DNA of 64,000 nucleotides from positions 94,270,171 through 94,334,170 of the forward strand of contig CM053144.1 of NCBI GenBank assembly GCA_028571685.1, written 5' to 3'. This DNA comes from Heterohyrax brucei. Lineage: Eukaryota > Chordata > Mammalia > Hyracoidea > Procaviidae. Below the pieces are notes generated by a model that was not told where the DNA came from, searched no databases, and was given only the letters and a program-made list of their open reading frames with translations. Made by a program: the position numbers and the translations under genes. Shown here piece after piece: positions 21,744 through 32,671 of the stretch (within the stretch, counting starts at the first letter, position 1; each line of letters opens with the position of its first letter).

Positions 21744-21962
21744 GTATATTGTTATTCACTGCTGTCAAGTTGATTCTGACTTAGAGTCGCCCCATGTGTG
21801 CAGAATAGGACTGCTCCATAAGGTTTTCAAGGCTATGATCTTTTGGAAGAAGTTCCCCAGGACTGTCTCCTAAGGAGCTCCTGCATGTTTTCAAACCAGC
21901 AACCTTTTGGCTAGCAGTTGCATACTTAACTGTTTTAATTGTCTGTGCCTTCCAGGACACAC
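21744..21962 (-). mobile_element. AfroSINE, long variant
   Basis: Reversed tail CACTGCTGTCAAGTTGATTC, CCCCATGTGTGCAGAATAGG, the long-form middle GGTTTTCAAGGCTATGATCT, and head AACCTTTTGGCTAGCAGTTG then CTGTGCCTTCCAGGACAC. Confidence 0.87.
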
Positions 21963-22840
21963 ACACGCAGTACTTTTTTTCTTTTTTGTTATTTTATCCA
22001 ATGCTTCCATTTATGTTGTGTGTGGCAGGAGGGAGAATAAAAAAAAAAAAGCTTTTGACACTTTCCAAAAGCAATAATGATAATTGTTGCTGTAAACACA
22101 TACTCTAAAGGAAGACTTTAATCTTTAGTTGGCAAATTGACGTTTCACTCTTTCTAGTCAAAGTGTCAAATGATCAGGGAAACAATAGCCAGAAAGTGTG
22201 ATTTCCCGTTAGCGAATGCACCAAGCATGCTAACATCTTTTTCTCACAACCTAGGTCAGAAATAGAGGAATATAGCAGTAGATTTTTCCAGCATGAATGG
22301 GGCAAACTGATTCTTGAATTCCTACCCATAAATATTGATGATGTAATGTAGTTTGAGACAACTTGCTTTTTAACTTAACGGTGATTTTTCCACTTGAAAT
22401 ACAAACATAATTCCATCCTCTATAAATCAGTAAAAACATGTTGTTGATTTTTATGTTTCATATAAAGGAAATTACATCATAATAGTAGTCTTCAGAGAAA
22501 TCAAAACTGCTCATTTCCTATTGTTAGTCAGTATTTAAACCACAAATTGAATATAAAGACCTTAAATTGAAGTTGAAAATTAAAAAAAAAAATGTATCAG
22601 ACTCATCAAAGAAAAGAAAAACCCGTAGAAAACTATGTATTAGATTGTTTTTATCATGGTAACGCATATGGAAAATTTTTAAGGAAGAAATAAGCTGGTG
22701 TAAACATTGTCTTCATTTTTACTTGTACACTTAACAACAACAAAGAACATAATCGCAAGACATAATTCATACTAGTTGAAAATGGTGATCACTTTGCAAG
22801 ATTTCTTGAGTGGGAAGTTTGTACCTGAAACATGATGTGC
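21963..22840. other. Unassigned intergenic DNA
   Basis: AT-rich with A runs near 22039 and 22582; no gene or repeat recognised. Confidence 0.4.
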
Positions 22841-22844
22841 TTAA

Positions 22845-22990
22845 AAGAACGTTGGATTGGCTGTTAGGAGATGGATTCCAGGCCCAACCCTGCTGTTACT
22901 CAATGTATGAACATGGGTTGAACATTTGGTTTTCTCAACAGTAAACTATGGAATTTGGACTATGTGATCTTAAGTATCTCCCTCTGATCT
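22845..22990 (+). mobile_element. MIR SINE
   Basis: GGAGATGGATTCCAGGCCCA, ACCCTGCTGTTACTCAATGT, GGTTTTCTCAACAGTAAACT and a GGAATTTGGACTA-type end follow the MIR core order. It is diverged. Confidence 0.6.
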
Positions 22991-23239
22991 AGAATTCTCT
23001 GATTCTCTAGCACAAAACACCTGTGTCAGCCATTTGTTAATTTGAATTCCAGAACATTGATTAAGAGTTTATCTCGAGAAAAATGGAGCAGTAGAATAAT
23101 TCTAATAAAGACCGTAACTACAGCAACCATCTACTTCATTATAAAGCCAAAATATTTTGAGAAAAGTGATGCTGTAATAATTAAAAATATGAAATTTGTT
23201 AGAACATATGTTAATTGACTGACAATTTAGTTTATTATA

Positions 23240-23380
23240 CTGATAATCCAACCCACTGCTGTCAAGCAACCCTATAGACAATCCGCCCCATAGAATTTCT
23301 AAGGAATGCCTGGCAGAGTTAATCCTAAGCATCTGGCTAGCAGCCATAGCTCTTAACCACACCACCACCAGGGTTTCTGT
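23240..23380 (-). mobile_element. AfroSINE
   Basis: AACCCACTGCTGTCAAGCAA, CCGCCCCATAGAATTTCTAA, then AGCAGCCATAGCTCTTAACC and CACCACCAGGGTTTCTG at the reversed head. Confidence 0.88.
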
Positions 23381-23463
23381 TATGTAGATAGGCTTATAAA
23401 ATAGTTCTTTTCAAAAAAATTTTTAAAATATTTTTACACATTAAGGCAATGTAAAATAATTAC

Positions 23464-23971
23464 TGTTTTAGTCATCTAGGGCTGTGGTAACAGAAATACC
23501 ACAGAGTGGATGGCTTTAACAAAGGGAAGTTTATTCTTACACAGTCCAGTAGCTATGAGTCCAAATTTAGGATGTCCTCTCCAGGGGAAGGCTTTCCCCT
23601 TTGCCAGCTCTGGGGAAAAGCCTGGTATTGCATCCATCGTTGTCCCTTTGTCCAGGGAGCATCTTAGCGTAGGAACCTCAGGTCTGAAGGATCAGCTCTT
23701 CTCCTGGTGCCACTTTCTTGATGGTGTTAGGTTCCCAGTTCTCTGCTTGCTTCTCTTTCCTTGTATGGGTGGGGCAAGCCATACTCCAGGGAAACTCCCT
23801 TTACAGTGGAGCAGAGAGGTAATCCTGTGAAGGGATTTACAGTCCTACCCTAATCCTTTATCATACAGCACAGGAAAATCACAAAATGAAAGTCAACCAC
23901 AAAATATTAGTAATTATGGCCCAGCCACATGGCTACACCTATTTTGGGAGGACACAGTTCAATCCATGACA
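23464..23971 (-). mobile_element. Solo LTR, ERVL-MaLR type
   Basis: TGTTTTAGTCATCTAGGGCT to CAATCCATGACA, about 508 bp, flanked by near-identical 5-bp repeats ATTAC (23459-23463) and ATTAT (23972-23976). It shares TTTATTCTTACACAGTCCAG and GGAAGGCTTTCCCC blocks with the LTR at 56297. It looks like a whole solo LTR. Confidence 0.85.
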
Positions 23972-24105
23972 ATTATTTAATATTGATTGTCTGAATTTTA
24001 AAAATAACATAAGTAAAATATTTATTTTTCATCCATATTCAAGTACTTTAACAATTTTTTTTTTAAATCCACACGCATCTGGTATGTTTCCAAAGAATGT
24101 ACACA

Positions 24106-24135
24106 CATATATGTATATATATATATATATATATT
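24106..24135. repeat. (AT)n microsatellite
   Basis: An ATATGTATATAT run leads into a pure AT/TA run of about 20 bp. Confidence 0.9.
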
Positions 24136-24274
24136 CTTTTTTTTACTACAATAGGCTTATTATGACTATTCTTAATGAAATTTTCTTCAAAATTACATTT
24201 TATGGTTGATAAATTTGAGATTTTTGGTATGTTTGGCTCTTAATTTGACTAAATATTTCTCTACAGGTACTGAG

Positions 24275-25095
24275 TTGCTTGACCTTCATCAATAAGTGCT
24301 TCAGGTCGTCTTCAATTTCAGCAAAGTTGTATCATTGTTACATCACAGGTTAGTAATGACTCTTCCTTCAGAGCTGATGCTGTGTTCTTTTTCATATAGT
24401 CCAGCTTCTTGAATTGTTTTCTCAGCTTACAGATTTAATAAGGTGAAATGATATGACCCTGCCCATACTTTTCCTAGTTCACAAACACAGTGTCTCTTGT
24501 TCTATGAAGACATATGCCTCTTGATCCATGTTCAGGTCCTTTTTGAACACAGTTGTTACAGAATTTCTGCTCTTTGTAATGTTACCTGTAATTTGTTATG
24601 ATTGAGACAGTGGATCATGGTAAATGATCGAGACAGTTGAATGCTTTCACGTAATTTGTGAAAGAAAGAAAAGGTAAATGTCTTTCTAGTGTTCTTTGCT
24701 TTTGGCGAAGATCCATCTGATATCAGCAGTGATATCTCTTATTTCACCTTCTCAGAATGCAGCTTGAACTCCTGTGATTTCTTGTTACTGTATGACTGTA
24801 GTTATTTTTTTAATTATCTTCTGCAAAATTTTGCTAACGTGTTACTAGTGAAATTGATAATTTCTGCATTCTGTTTGATTGCCTTTCTTTGGAATGGGTG
24901 CAAATATAAATCTCATTCATTTGGTTAAGCCAGGTAGCTGTCTTCCAAATTTCTTGGCATACGTGAATGAGAACTTCCAGTGTGGCATCGGTTTATTTAG
25001 ACATCTCAACTGGCATTCTGTCAAATCTTGGAGATTTGTTTTTTACCAGTGCCTTTGGTGTAGCTTTACATTCTTCTTTGGTGCCAGAGTTCTTC
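24275..25095 (-). mobile_element. RTE LINE internal fragment (reverse transcriptase region)
   Basis: Reversed RTE from the distal RT to the linker: AATAAGTGCTTCAGGTCGTC, CAGCTTCTTGAATTGTTTTC, GACATATGCCTCTTGATCCA, AAGATCCATCTGATATCAGC, GCCAGGTAGCTGTCTTCCAA, GACATCTCAACTGGCATTCT. The order matches 7330-8060 of the longer copy. A short repeat (ATGATTGAGACAG / AATGATCGAGACAG) lies near 24600-24640. No intact frame. Confidence 0.85.
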
Positions 25096-25234
25096 ACTAC
25101 CCAGAAAAAAGTATCTAGCCTCTTCCCAGATCACTGTCTTCTTTGTTCATCATTCTCCTACTGTACTAGTATTTTTCTGCTATTACCTTTTGCTGCATAA
25201 CACATTTCTTCAAAATTTAGCAGCTTCATACAGC

Positions 25235-25402
25235 AGTGGAAACCCTGGTGGTGTAGTGGTTAAGTGCTGCTAAACAAAGGGCCAGCAGTTCAAATCTGCC
25301 AGCCACTCCTTAGAAACTCTGTGGGGTAGTTCTGGTGTCTCCTATAGGGTCACTGTGAGTCAGAATCAACCTGATGGCAGTGTTTTGTTTTGTTTTGTTT
25401 TA
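25235..25402 (+). mobile_element. AfroSINE
   Basis: GGAAACCCTGGTGGTGTAGT head, CCAGCAGTTCAAATCTGCCA, GTCACTGTGAGTCAGAATCA tail, then a TTTTG-repeat end. Confidence 0.93.
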
Positions 25403-25879
25403 GTAAAACAATGCATCTCATCACTTCTCACTATTTTATGAATCAGGAATTCCAGTAGAGCTTGGTTCGGTGGTTCTTCTGCTGAACATTGGTGTTTTCC
25501 ACTGGCTACTGGTCTGACAGGTCCGTAATAACTTCCCTTACCTGTGTGGTGCAGCATGTGTTTTGGTTTAGAAAGCCCACTCCCAGGACATTTCTGTGTC
25601 TTTTTTCTTTTAGTCTTAAATAGTCTCTCCACCTGCATTCTCCTGGAGCATTAGTGGATGTAACCTAGCTGCTAAGGTCTCCAAGAGACTGTGCTGAATC
25701 TGCCAGTTCTTTGAGACATCTAACCTTGAAATGGCGATGTCTCAATTCTAACACACTATTGGTCAAAGCAGTTGCAAACCAGTACAGATACAAGGGTAAG
25801 GAAAATAGATACCATCTAGCAATGAGAAAGTGTTGGAAATTTGCTGACTACCTTCTTTAATCCAAGACAGAACTATTCT

Positions 25880-26245
25880 TGTAGCATTCTTGGTAAATGC
25901 CCTTGCTCCTGTTCCTTCCTGCTGGAATTCTGCCCCAAATCTTTGTATGTCTAATTCCTTGAAGCCTCACCTTGGTTATTACTGAGAGAGACTTTTCTGA
26001 CCACCTTGTCTAAGTGTACTTCACCCACTACCGCTATATATTCCCTCACTTACTTTATTTTCTTCTGAAATTACCTTATATATGATCTGCTGTTTCCCAT
26101 TGGAATGTCAACTCCACAAGAGCAGAAATTTTATTTTTCTTGTCAACACTGTGATTCTGGATCCCAGAATAGGGCTTGACGTACACAATCTGCATAATCA
26201 CTATTTTCTGAATAGTGACATACATATATGTGCATAGGTATGTAT
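25880..26245 (+). mobile_element. L2 LINE 3' end
   Basis: TTGCTCCTGTTCCTTCCTGC and TGGAATTCTGCCCC, then TCCTTGAAGCCTCACCTTGG, ATTGGAATGTCAACTCCACA, AGAGCAGAAATTTTATTTTT and CCCAGAATAGGGCTTGACGT follow the L2 3'UTR order. An ancient mammalian LINE. Confidence 0.72.
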
Positions 26246-26249
26246 TTAT

Positions 26250-27600
26250 ATAACTCATTAAATGTGTAAAGAAATTTACAACTATAATAAAACCAATATT
26301 GGTATTACCATTGCACTTAAATTTTCTGAGTGTAAGGTGTTCATGTATACAAAATGCATTTTTTTCTGTAAGCCTGACCTTTTGATTATAGATAAAACAG
26401 ACCTATCATGTAATAGAATAATGTTTTTACAGTTACAAAATAATGTATTTCTTGTGACATTTTTTGGATGCATATTATTTGAGTGATGGTTTTATCTAAA
26501 AAATTTTTTTGTTGCTTGAGGTGGGGGTGGAGGTCTTTGGAAAAATTAAACAGATATTATTCTGATTCCAAAAATGTAATAAAGTTTAACTCAAATTAAC
26601 ATTAACAGTAACATATACCTACTTGTTTTCTAAATTTCTTCTTGGTGAGTTGAAGAAGACTCACTAGTTTCAAGAAATAAACTCAGTCTTTCATTGCAAT
26701 AAGTAGTTCTTAAAAAGCAATATGAATTAAATTATAAGAGATTAGAAACATGCTGTTTCAGTATAAACAAGCTTTTGATGTTTTCAGAGAAAATATATTT
26801 AAGCTTTATAAAGCCAAACATGTTTGGGAAACATTTTAAGCTGCTGAGTCCAACATGTACCTAAGTTAACCTTTCCTCATAGACAGCCCACATTTTCAAG
26901 GTTTTCTCAACAACCAAGCAATAATTTTCAAGGTAAATTTATAAGTAGGATTATTTTTTTAAGTTCAAGACCAAACACTGGTAAACAAAGAGATAAATTG
27001 TTTTTCACTTTGTAATATAAGCAAAGTCATGGCAAAACACTAAGCTTTTGTAATTGTAAAAGAAATGGATTCAGGGTTATTGTTGTTATTTTTGTGGTTC
27101 CTCCAGCAGGTTTTCCTGCTCTGGTTCAATGTTTACTCCATTGTAAGTGCCTGGAAGACATTTTGCGTAAGGAACTCTCATTTGCAGTGAAGATTCAGTA
27201 CATGCATAGTGATTCAACTGAATATCCTAAAAGAACCCACATAAGGCTTTCCTATGCCTGCAGCAAAACTTAACTACATGTATACAAATATTCTAGCCAT
27301 AATACTAGCATTCAGTCATTGTGTCCATTTTCTCTACTTTCCTTTGGATTAGAAGAGATTGATGTTGTATAAAGATATGAAGGCAAGAAGTTTAGGAATA
27401 AATTTGGGATGATGATAAAGAATAAAAACAAAACGTTTAAATCTAAACACTTCACAGTAACTCAGCGTTTTGGTCCTGGTGATTGTAGAATGTTAGGCCC
27501 CTAATAAGATGGAAGACACAGAGGGATCATGCATTCATTTTGGTGTAATAATTATTAGTAAATGTACTGGTTATTCGTTATCATAAAAGCCGGTTTCTAT
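26250..27600. other. Unassigned AT-rich intergenic DNA
   Basis: No gene or repeat recognised. Several short mixed-composition blocks (for example near 27090-27360) could be old single-copy DNA. Confidence 0.4.
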
Positions 27601-27603
27601 TAA

Positions 27604-28010
27604 AGGAGTCCTAGTGGTACAATGGTTAAGCATTTCATTGTGAACCAAATGGTCAGCACTTGGAACCCACCAAGCACTCCAAAGGAGAAAAGAGCAATTT
27701 ATCTATTGCCATAAAGATTGAGAAAACCAAACCCGCTGCCATTGAGTTGATTTTGACTCATAGAGAGTCTAAATCTACTCTGACTAAAGGTCGGAGTAGA
27801 ACTGCCCTATAGAGTTTCCAAGGAGCGCCTGGTGGATTTGAACTGCGGGACATTTTGATTAGCAGACATAGCAGTTAACCACTATACCACCAGGGTTTCT
27901 GCTATAAAGATTACAGTGTAGGAAATCCTGTGAGGCAGTTCTACTGTGTCCTGTAAGATCACTGTGAATTGGAATCAACTGGACAGCACACAAAACGACA
28001 ACAGTTTCTT
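27604..28010 (+). mobile_element. AfroSINE, long variant, split by another AfroSINE
   Basis: Left half 27604-27719 (GGAGTCCTAGTGGTACAATG ... ATCTATTGCCATAAAGATT); right half 27904-28010 (ATAAAGATTACAGTGTAGGA ... GAATTGGAATCAACTGGACA). The halves rejoin at ATAAAGATT. Confidence 0.92.
27720..27903 (-). mobile_element. AfroSINE inserted into an AfroSINE
   Basis: Reversed copy from AAAACCAAACCCGCTGCCAT to CACTATACCACCAGGGTTTC. It is flanked by ATAAAGATT at 27711-27719 and 27904-27912, a 9-bp target duplication made of host SINE sequence. Confidence 0.92.
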
Positions 28011-28239
28011 CTAAGAACTGTACTTGATTCTGTAAAAAAAAATAATGTCCTCTATCTCAAGGAGTTGGCATTCTAATAAGGAAGCAAACATGAGTGTATG
28101 TAAAGTAACCTAGAGACGTGGTAGGTGGACTGACTATATAGAAATGAGCATTAAAACTGGTCTATTTTGAGCATGGGTTTATATACATATTGTCATTATA
28201 GGAGTGAGTCAGGAATAGAGGACGATAGGAGGAAATGGG

Positions 28240-28402
28240 GTACCAAACCAAACAAAACCCATTGCTGTTGATTCTAACTCATAGCAACCCTTTAGGACAG
28301 AATAGAACTACCCCATAGAGTTGCCAAGGAGTGGCTGGTGGATTTGAACTACTGACTTTGTGGTTAGCAGTCATAGCACTTAATCACTACATGATATTAA
28401 AA
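28240..28402 (-). mobile_element. AfroSINE
   Basis: AACCAAACAAAACCCATTGC, GGACAGAATAGAACTACCCC, CTGGTGGATTTGAACTACTG and GCAGTCATAGCACTTAATCA. Confidence 0.92.
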
Positions 28403-28422
28403 TAAATAGGGCAAAGTAGACA

Positions 28423-28436
28423 AAGCCAAGCCAAGT
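28423..28436 (-). repeat. AfroSINE-like tail motif
   Basis: AGCCAAGCCAAGTG, the reverse of CACTTGGCTTGGCT, without the rest of a SINE. One of several tail-only pieces in the window. Confidence 0.45.
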
Positions 28437-28527
28437 GGACAAAATAGAGGAGAAAAAAAAATGAGAGGGATAGAAAGGCCATAGGATCCTGGAAAGTTAC
28501 AGGTAAAACTTTAACAAACTAACAGAT

Positions 28528-28755
28528 TCCCAGAGTTGCTGAGCTGTGTAGATGGTGAACACACTCAGATGCTAACCAAAAGGTTGGCGGTTTCAGGATA
28601 CCAAGAGGCAACTTGGAAGAAAAGTCTCACGTTCTACTTCTAAAAAATCGACCATTGAAAACTGTGTGGCAGACCTTCTGCTCTGACACACGTGTGGTTG
28701 CCGTCAGTTGGCATCAACTCCATTGGCAACTGATGCTGGTAACAGATTCCCAGCC
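28528..28755 (+). mobile_element. AfroSINE, long variant, diverged
   Basis: GATGCTAACCAAAAGGTTGG, a diverged middle GACCATTGAAAACTGTGTGG, and tail GTCAGTTGGCATCAACTCCA. Confidence 0.78.
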
Positions 28756-28959
28756 TTCCCGCTACCACCACCATTTCTTCTAACAGACCAGAAAATATCA
28801 TAGTTGAAAGAGAAATTACTAGTCATCCATTTGTTCTTCTGATCCAATAAAATGTACACAGCAAATAAGTATCAACCCTTAATTTCATTATGGAGAAATT
28901 TAACTGTTAGACATATTTTTCTCTTTTATGGCACTTGGCTTGGCTTGGCTTTATTAAAC

Positions 28960-29770
28960 CAGGTACTGTAATACATTAATCTATGGAGAGTTATCATTGT
29001 CATGAGAAAGTTGAGTTTCATGTAATTGGGAAAAGATATACTGATATAGCAATTAATAGAGTTCAAATTTATATCCAGGTCTATCTGATTATAAGGTCAA
29101 GATTTATAGTTATTACAAAAAATGTCTAATACCCTTTCCAACATGATAGACCTTCCTGTCTCCATTGAATTTTATGTTGTTTTGTATGGTCTCTTAGGTA
29201 AATAGCATTCTGGGTGTTTGAAGGTTTTCTTAGGCTGTATCCAAATATATGAGAAAATTTTAAAAGAAAAATATTCACATAGTTTTCTTTCACAGGTTTA
29301 TGTTATATTATTCAAATAAGATGCTGAATCAGACTGGATTTGGGTCATAGTCACATTCATCTTAATATGTTTGGAGTTTTGGTCAATTCCTATCTCAAAT
29401 TTTGTGATTTCCAAAAAGAAAAAGGTGACCCCATTAGTGTTTTTTTAAGCACATACAAGAGACATAATCAGGCAACATCTTCTTTTGGCTTAATATGGAA
29501 AACATCCTGCTACTTGGTTTTAAGTACAGTAAACTTTGTATAATAAAGTGCTGTTAAAAATGTTGCACTAGTTGGCTAAGGAAAATACAGAATTCTTTAA
29601 AACATTTCTTTTTTTAGATTCCTATTGGCAAAATATTGTTGTTTTGCAATTAGAATTAAAGAGATGTTATTGTTTAATTATTAATTTGCCTAAACTGTTT
29701 ATAATTATTGGAAGTGAAAATGATTGCTTCTATTAAAATCATAAGATGCAAATAAAAAGTGTCACTTGTT
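28960..29770. other. Unassigned intergenic DNA
   Basis: AT-rich with no gene or recognised repeat. A short GGCACTTGGCTTGGCTTGGC piece lies just upstream at about 28931-28950. Confidence 0.4.
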
Positions 29771-29775
29771 GCTGT

Positions 29776-29948
29776 AAAACCCTGGTGGCATAGTGGTTAA
29801 ATGGTACTGCTGCTCACCAAAAGGTCAGCAGTTCAAATCCACCAGGTGCTCTTTAGAATCTCTATGGGGCAGTTCTACTTTGCGTTATAGGGTTGATGTG
29901 AGTTGGAATCAACTTGATGGCAATGAGTTTGTTTTATTTTGGTTTTTG
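29776..29948 (+). mobile_element. AfroSINE
   Basis: AAACCCTGGTGGCATAGTGG head, GGTCAGCAGTTCAAATCCAC, GTGAGTTGGAATCAACTTGA tail, then TTTTATTTTGGTTTTTG. It abuts the next SINE tail to tail. Confidence 0.95.
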
Positions 29949-30155
29949 TTGTTGTTAGTTGCTATCAAGTTAATTCTGACTCATCACAGTCATATGTATG
30001 CAGAGAGAACTACACCACAGAATTTTCAAGACTGTGACCTTTTTAGAAGCAGATCTTCAAGTCAGGCTTCTGAGGAGGTGCCTCTGGGTGGGTTCAAACT
30101 GCCAAATATTTGGCTAGTAGTCAAGTGGTTAACAATTTGCACCTTCCAGGGACTT
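29949..30155 (-). mobile_element. AfroSINE, long variant
   Basis: GTTGTTAGTTGCTATCAAGT, GTCATATGTATGCAGAGAGA, TTTTCAAGACTGTGACCTTT, CTCTGGGTGGGTTCAAACTG and TTGCACCTTCCAGGGAC. It forms an inverted pair with the SINE at 29776. Confidence 0.92.
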
Positions 30156-30289
30156 TTAAAGCATCTCTACATTGGTGAATATATTCTCACATCCTTGAAG
30201 TGGAAGGAGAACTAATGTATTTGTGCATGTACTAGCGGCCATCCCTTAGCTAGGTAATTTCTGATATACCCATAGTGTTATTTATTTTT

Positions 30290-30665
30290 TTACACTATCA
30301 TTACCATTATTTGGTCATATTTCACTCAACGAAAAGACAGATAGCTTGCCTAAATCCTGCTTGTTGATGTTGTTTTTAGGTGCCCTGCAGTCAATTCTGA
30401 CTCACAGCAACCCCATCGCACAGAGTAGAAGTGCTCCATAGGGTTTCATAGGCTGTAACACTTTGGGGAGTAGATCGCCATGTCTTTTCTGCCAGGAGCT
30501 ACTGGGTTAGTTTCAACAGCTGACCTTTCAGCTCACAGCTGATTGCTTAACCATTGTACCACCAGGGCTCCTTGCGTGAATCCTAGAACTAGCAAATGGT
30601 GATGGCGAGATTCAGACTCCAGCCTTCCTGGTTCCAAAGCCAAGCCTCTTTTCATAAAACCAGTT
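30290..30665 (-). mobile_element. MIR SINE, interrupted by an AfroSINE
   Basis: The left piece contains CAACGAAAAGACAGATAGCT and TGCCTAAATCCTGC; the right piece (30586-30665) contains GTGATGGCGAGATTCAGACT and CCAGCCTTCCTGGTTCC. Together they follow the reversed MIR core. Confidence 0.6.
30367..30585 (-). mobile_element. AfroSINE, long variant, nested in MIR
   Basis: TTGTTTTTAGGTGCCCTGCA, CACAGAGTAGAAGTGCTCCA, AGTAGATCGCCATGTCTTTT, and the reversed head AACCATTGTACCACCAGGGC. Confidence 0.9.
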
Positions 30666-30669
30666 TCCT

Positions 30670-32335
30670 CCTATTTATAGACAATAAATATTTTGATAAT
30701 TTTTCTGCATGATTATGTATACAGTTATTTACCAGAACATGGAATACCAAAAGTTTGTCATTTCCGAAAGAAATGAATGATTGAGATGCTTTTCCTGATG
30801 ATGTTTCTATAATGTGTGGAAATTAAGGCTAAATTTACAATGATATTGAAATAGTCTATGTAAAAATGGCAATTGCAGAGAAATAACTTGTGTAATACCA
30901 TTTTATAAAATATGATTTTCTAAACAGAAAAACTGTTTCTTTTATTGAAGTCTCATGCTTAAGTAGCATTGACTAAATCAGTAATTTGGTACAAGATGAT
31001 TTAACCATGGTAAAATACTACAGTGGCTACTGAGGCTGGGTAATTTACATGACACATTCTCTTAAGCCAAAGCTAAATTCCTTTTGAGTACAGGACCAGC
31101 CAAGTCTTGGATGGGCTTTCTTTCCTTGTTAATTGATATGATGTAATTGATTTCTTAGCCAGAAGTCAAGATGATTTCCAAGACAGGAGAAAGAACCACA
31201 GTCTCTTTCAAACTAATTTATAAATCAGAGCTATAACTGTTTTAGTGTACAGATGATGGGAACTCTGAGTTTTTTTGCTAGGCTTGTGACTACTTTCATA
31301 TATAAATGTAAAATACTTCTTTATTTCAGTGTCTTTGTCTCTAAAATGGACATATTTCTCTGCAAAATGTTTTTCTGATCATTACAAAAGCTAAACATAG
31401 AATTACCAAGGGAACCATTTGGGATAAATACTTGGAGATAAAAAGTACTGAAGGAATCACAGAGCAGTGAGAGAGAAAGAGAGACAGAAAGAGCAGACAT
31501 AGAGGTGTAACAGGGGAGTTTCAAGAAAAATTTCTCTATGGAGAGAAGGATTTCTTTATGTAAACAAGAAATTGCACATTTCATTTAAATGTTATCGTTC
31601 TATGAAATTAAAAAAAGGAGAAACATTTTGCTGCTTGCAGTAATTGGATGAGGTTGTTTGAAATTCTTGAAAATTTTAGGAAGAGGCAAAGAATAAAGTG
31701 ATCATTTATAAAAACAGTACATCAGACTAATCAGCGGCCATTCTTCAGTTGAACTTCACAGACAAATCTAGAGCAACTCGTGGTCTTCTTGGTTTTGGCG
31801 AGGCTAAACCTTGATTGAGAATGTTATCTAAATCCAATTTCAACAAGATTAGTCCAATCTGGGCCTTGAAGGGCCCTCTGTAAGCCAAAAGGCATGAAAT
31901 GCTTAGAGCATCAGAACCAGAAATTACTCGAATCTAATTTTCAGGTGTACAAGAGGCCAGTGTAATCTGAGAATTACAAGAAATGGAAAAAGTGAGATGT
32001 GTTGCAGAATTTTGGATGGACTTTAAGCATGTGATGGATGAATGGAGAAGGACAGCCAAGAAGGTGTTAAGAGATGACTGGAGCTAGAGCTAGACACTTG
32101 GCAACCAGCAAGTGAAAATACCAGTAGATTTTGAAAAGATTAAACAGATCACAGTGAAAAGACACCTATGGTGATAAGATTTTACCGATGATAAGTGGAA
32201 TCATTCAGGTTTTGAACACCTAAGTAAAGACTAAAAAGGAAAATACCCCAAAATGTAGCACTATTGTTTTACTTGTTTTTTAGTGTTGGAATTTTGTGAT
32301 TAGCAGAGATCTGATCATTTCTCTGCTAAGGATTG
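30670..32335. other. Unassigned intergenic DNA
   Basis: No gene recognised. The part at 31720-32100 is less AT-rich and may be an old, unnamed interspersed repeat (for example GGATGGACTTTAAGCATGTG). Confidence 0.4.
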
Positions 32336-32339
32336 TTTT

Positions 32340-32671
32340 TCGTGGCTGTCTGTTGCCTACTAAATTAACATGAAAATCTTAGCATGCAATTAAAAGCCAT
32401 CCATGGTCTGGCTGGCTCTGACCTACCTTCCCAGTTCTGTGTGTTACTACTATCCTGTCCATTACCTTCTGCAGTGCTGACCTGGTCACTGCTCCCTGAA
32501 AACATCCTGCCCTTACCCACTCTCCATTCTTTGCTCCTAGATTTCCTTCACCTCCCAGATTTTACTTTATTTCTTTCTATCTCACCATCCAAGATGTCCA
32601 TGAAATCTTCCTCAGTTCTTTCCTCCAAAATTGATCTTCCTTTTTTCATTCAATTGTAAGACTTTGATTTT
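32340..32671 (+). mobile_element. L2 LINE 3' part
   Basis: ATTAAAAGCCATCCATGGTC, TGGCTCTGACCTACCTTCCC, TCACTGCTCCCTGAAAACAT, CTCCTAGATTTCCTTCACCT and AAATCTTCCTCAGTTCTTTC follow the order of the L2 3' region. It is interrupted on its right by the L1 at 32672. Confidence 0.72.

Noticed and set aside
25235-25310. tRNA-like segment
   Set aside because: The tRNA resemblance is the head of an AfroSINE, not a tRNA gene; no complete cloverleaf was identified in any copy.
29793-30215. 140-codon plus-strand frame
   Set aside because: It reads through two abutting AfroSINEs, which are non-coding.
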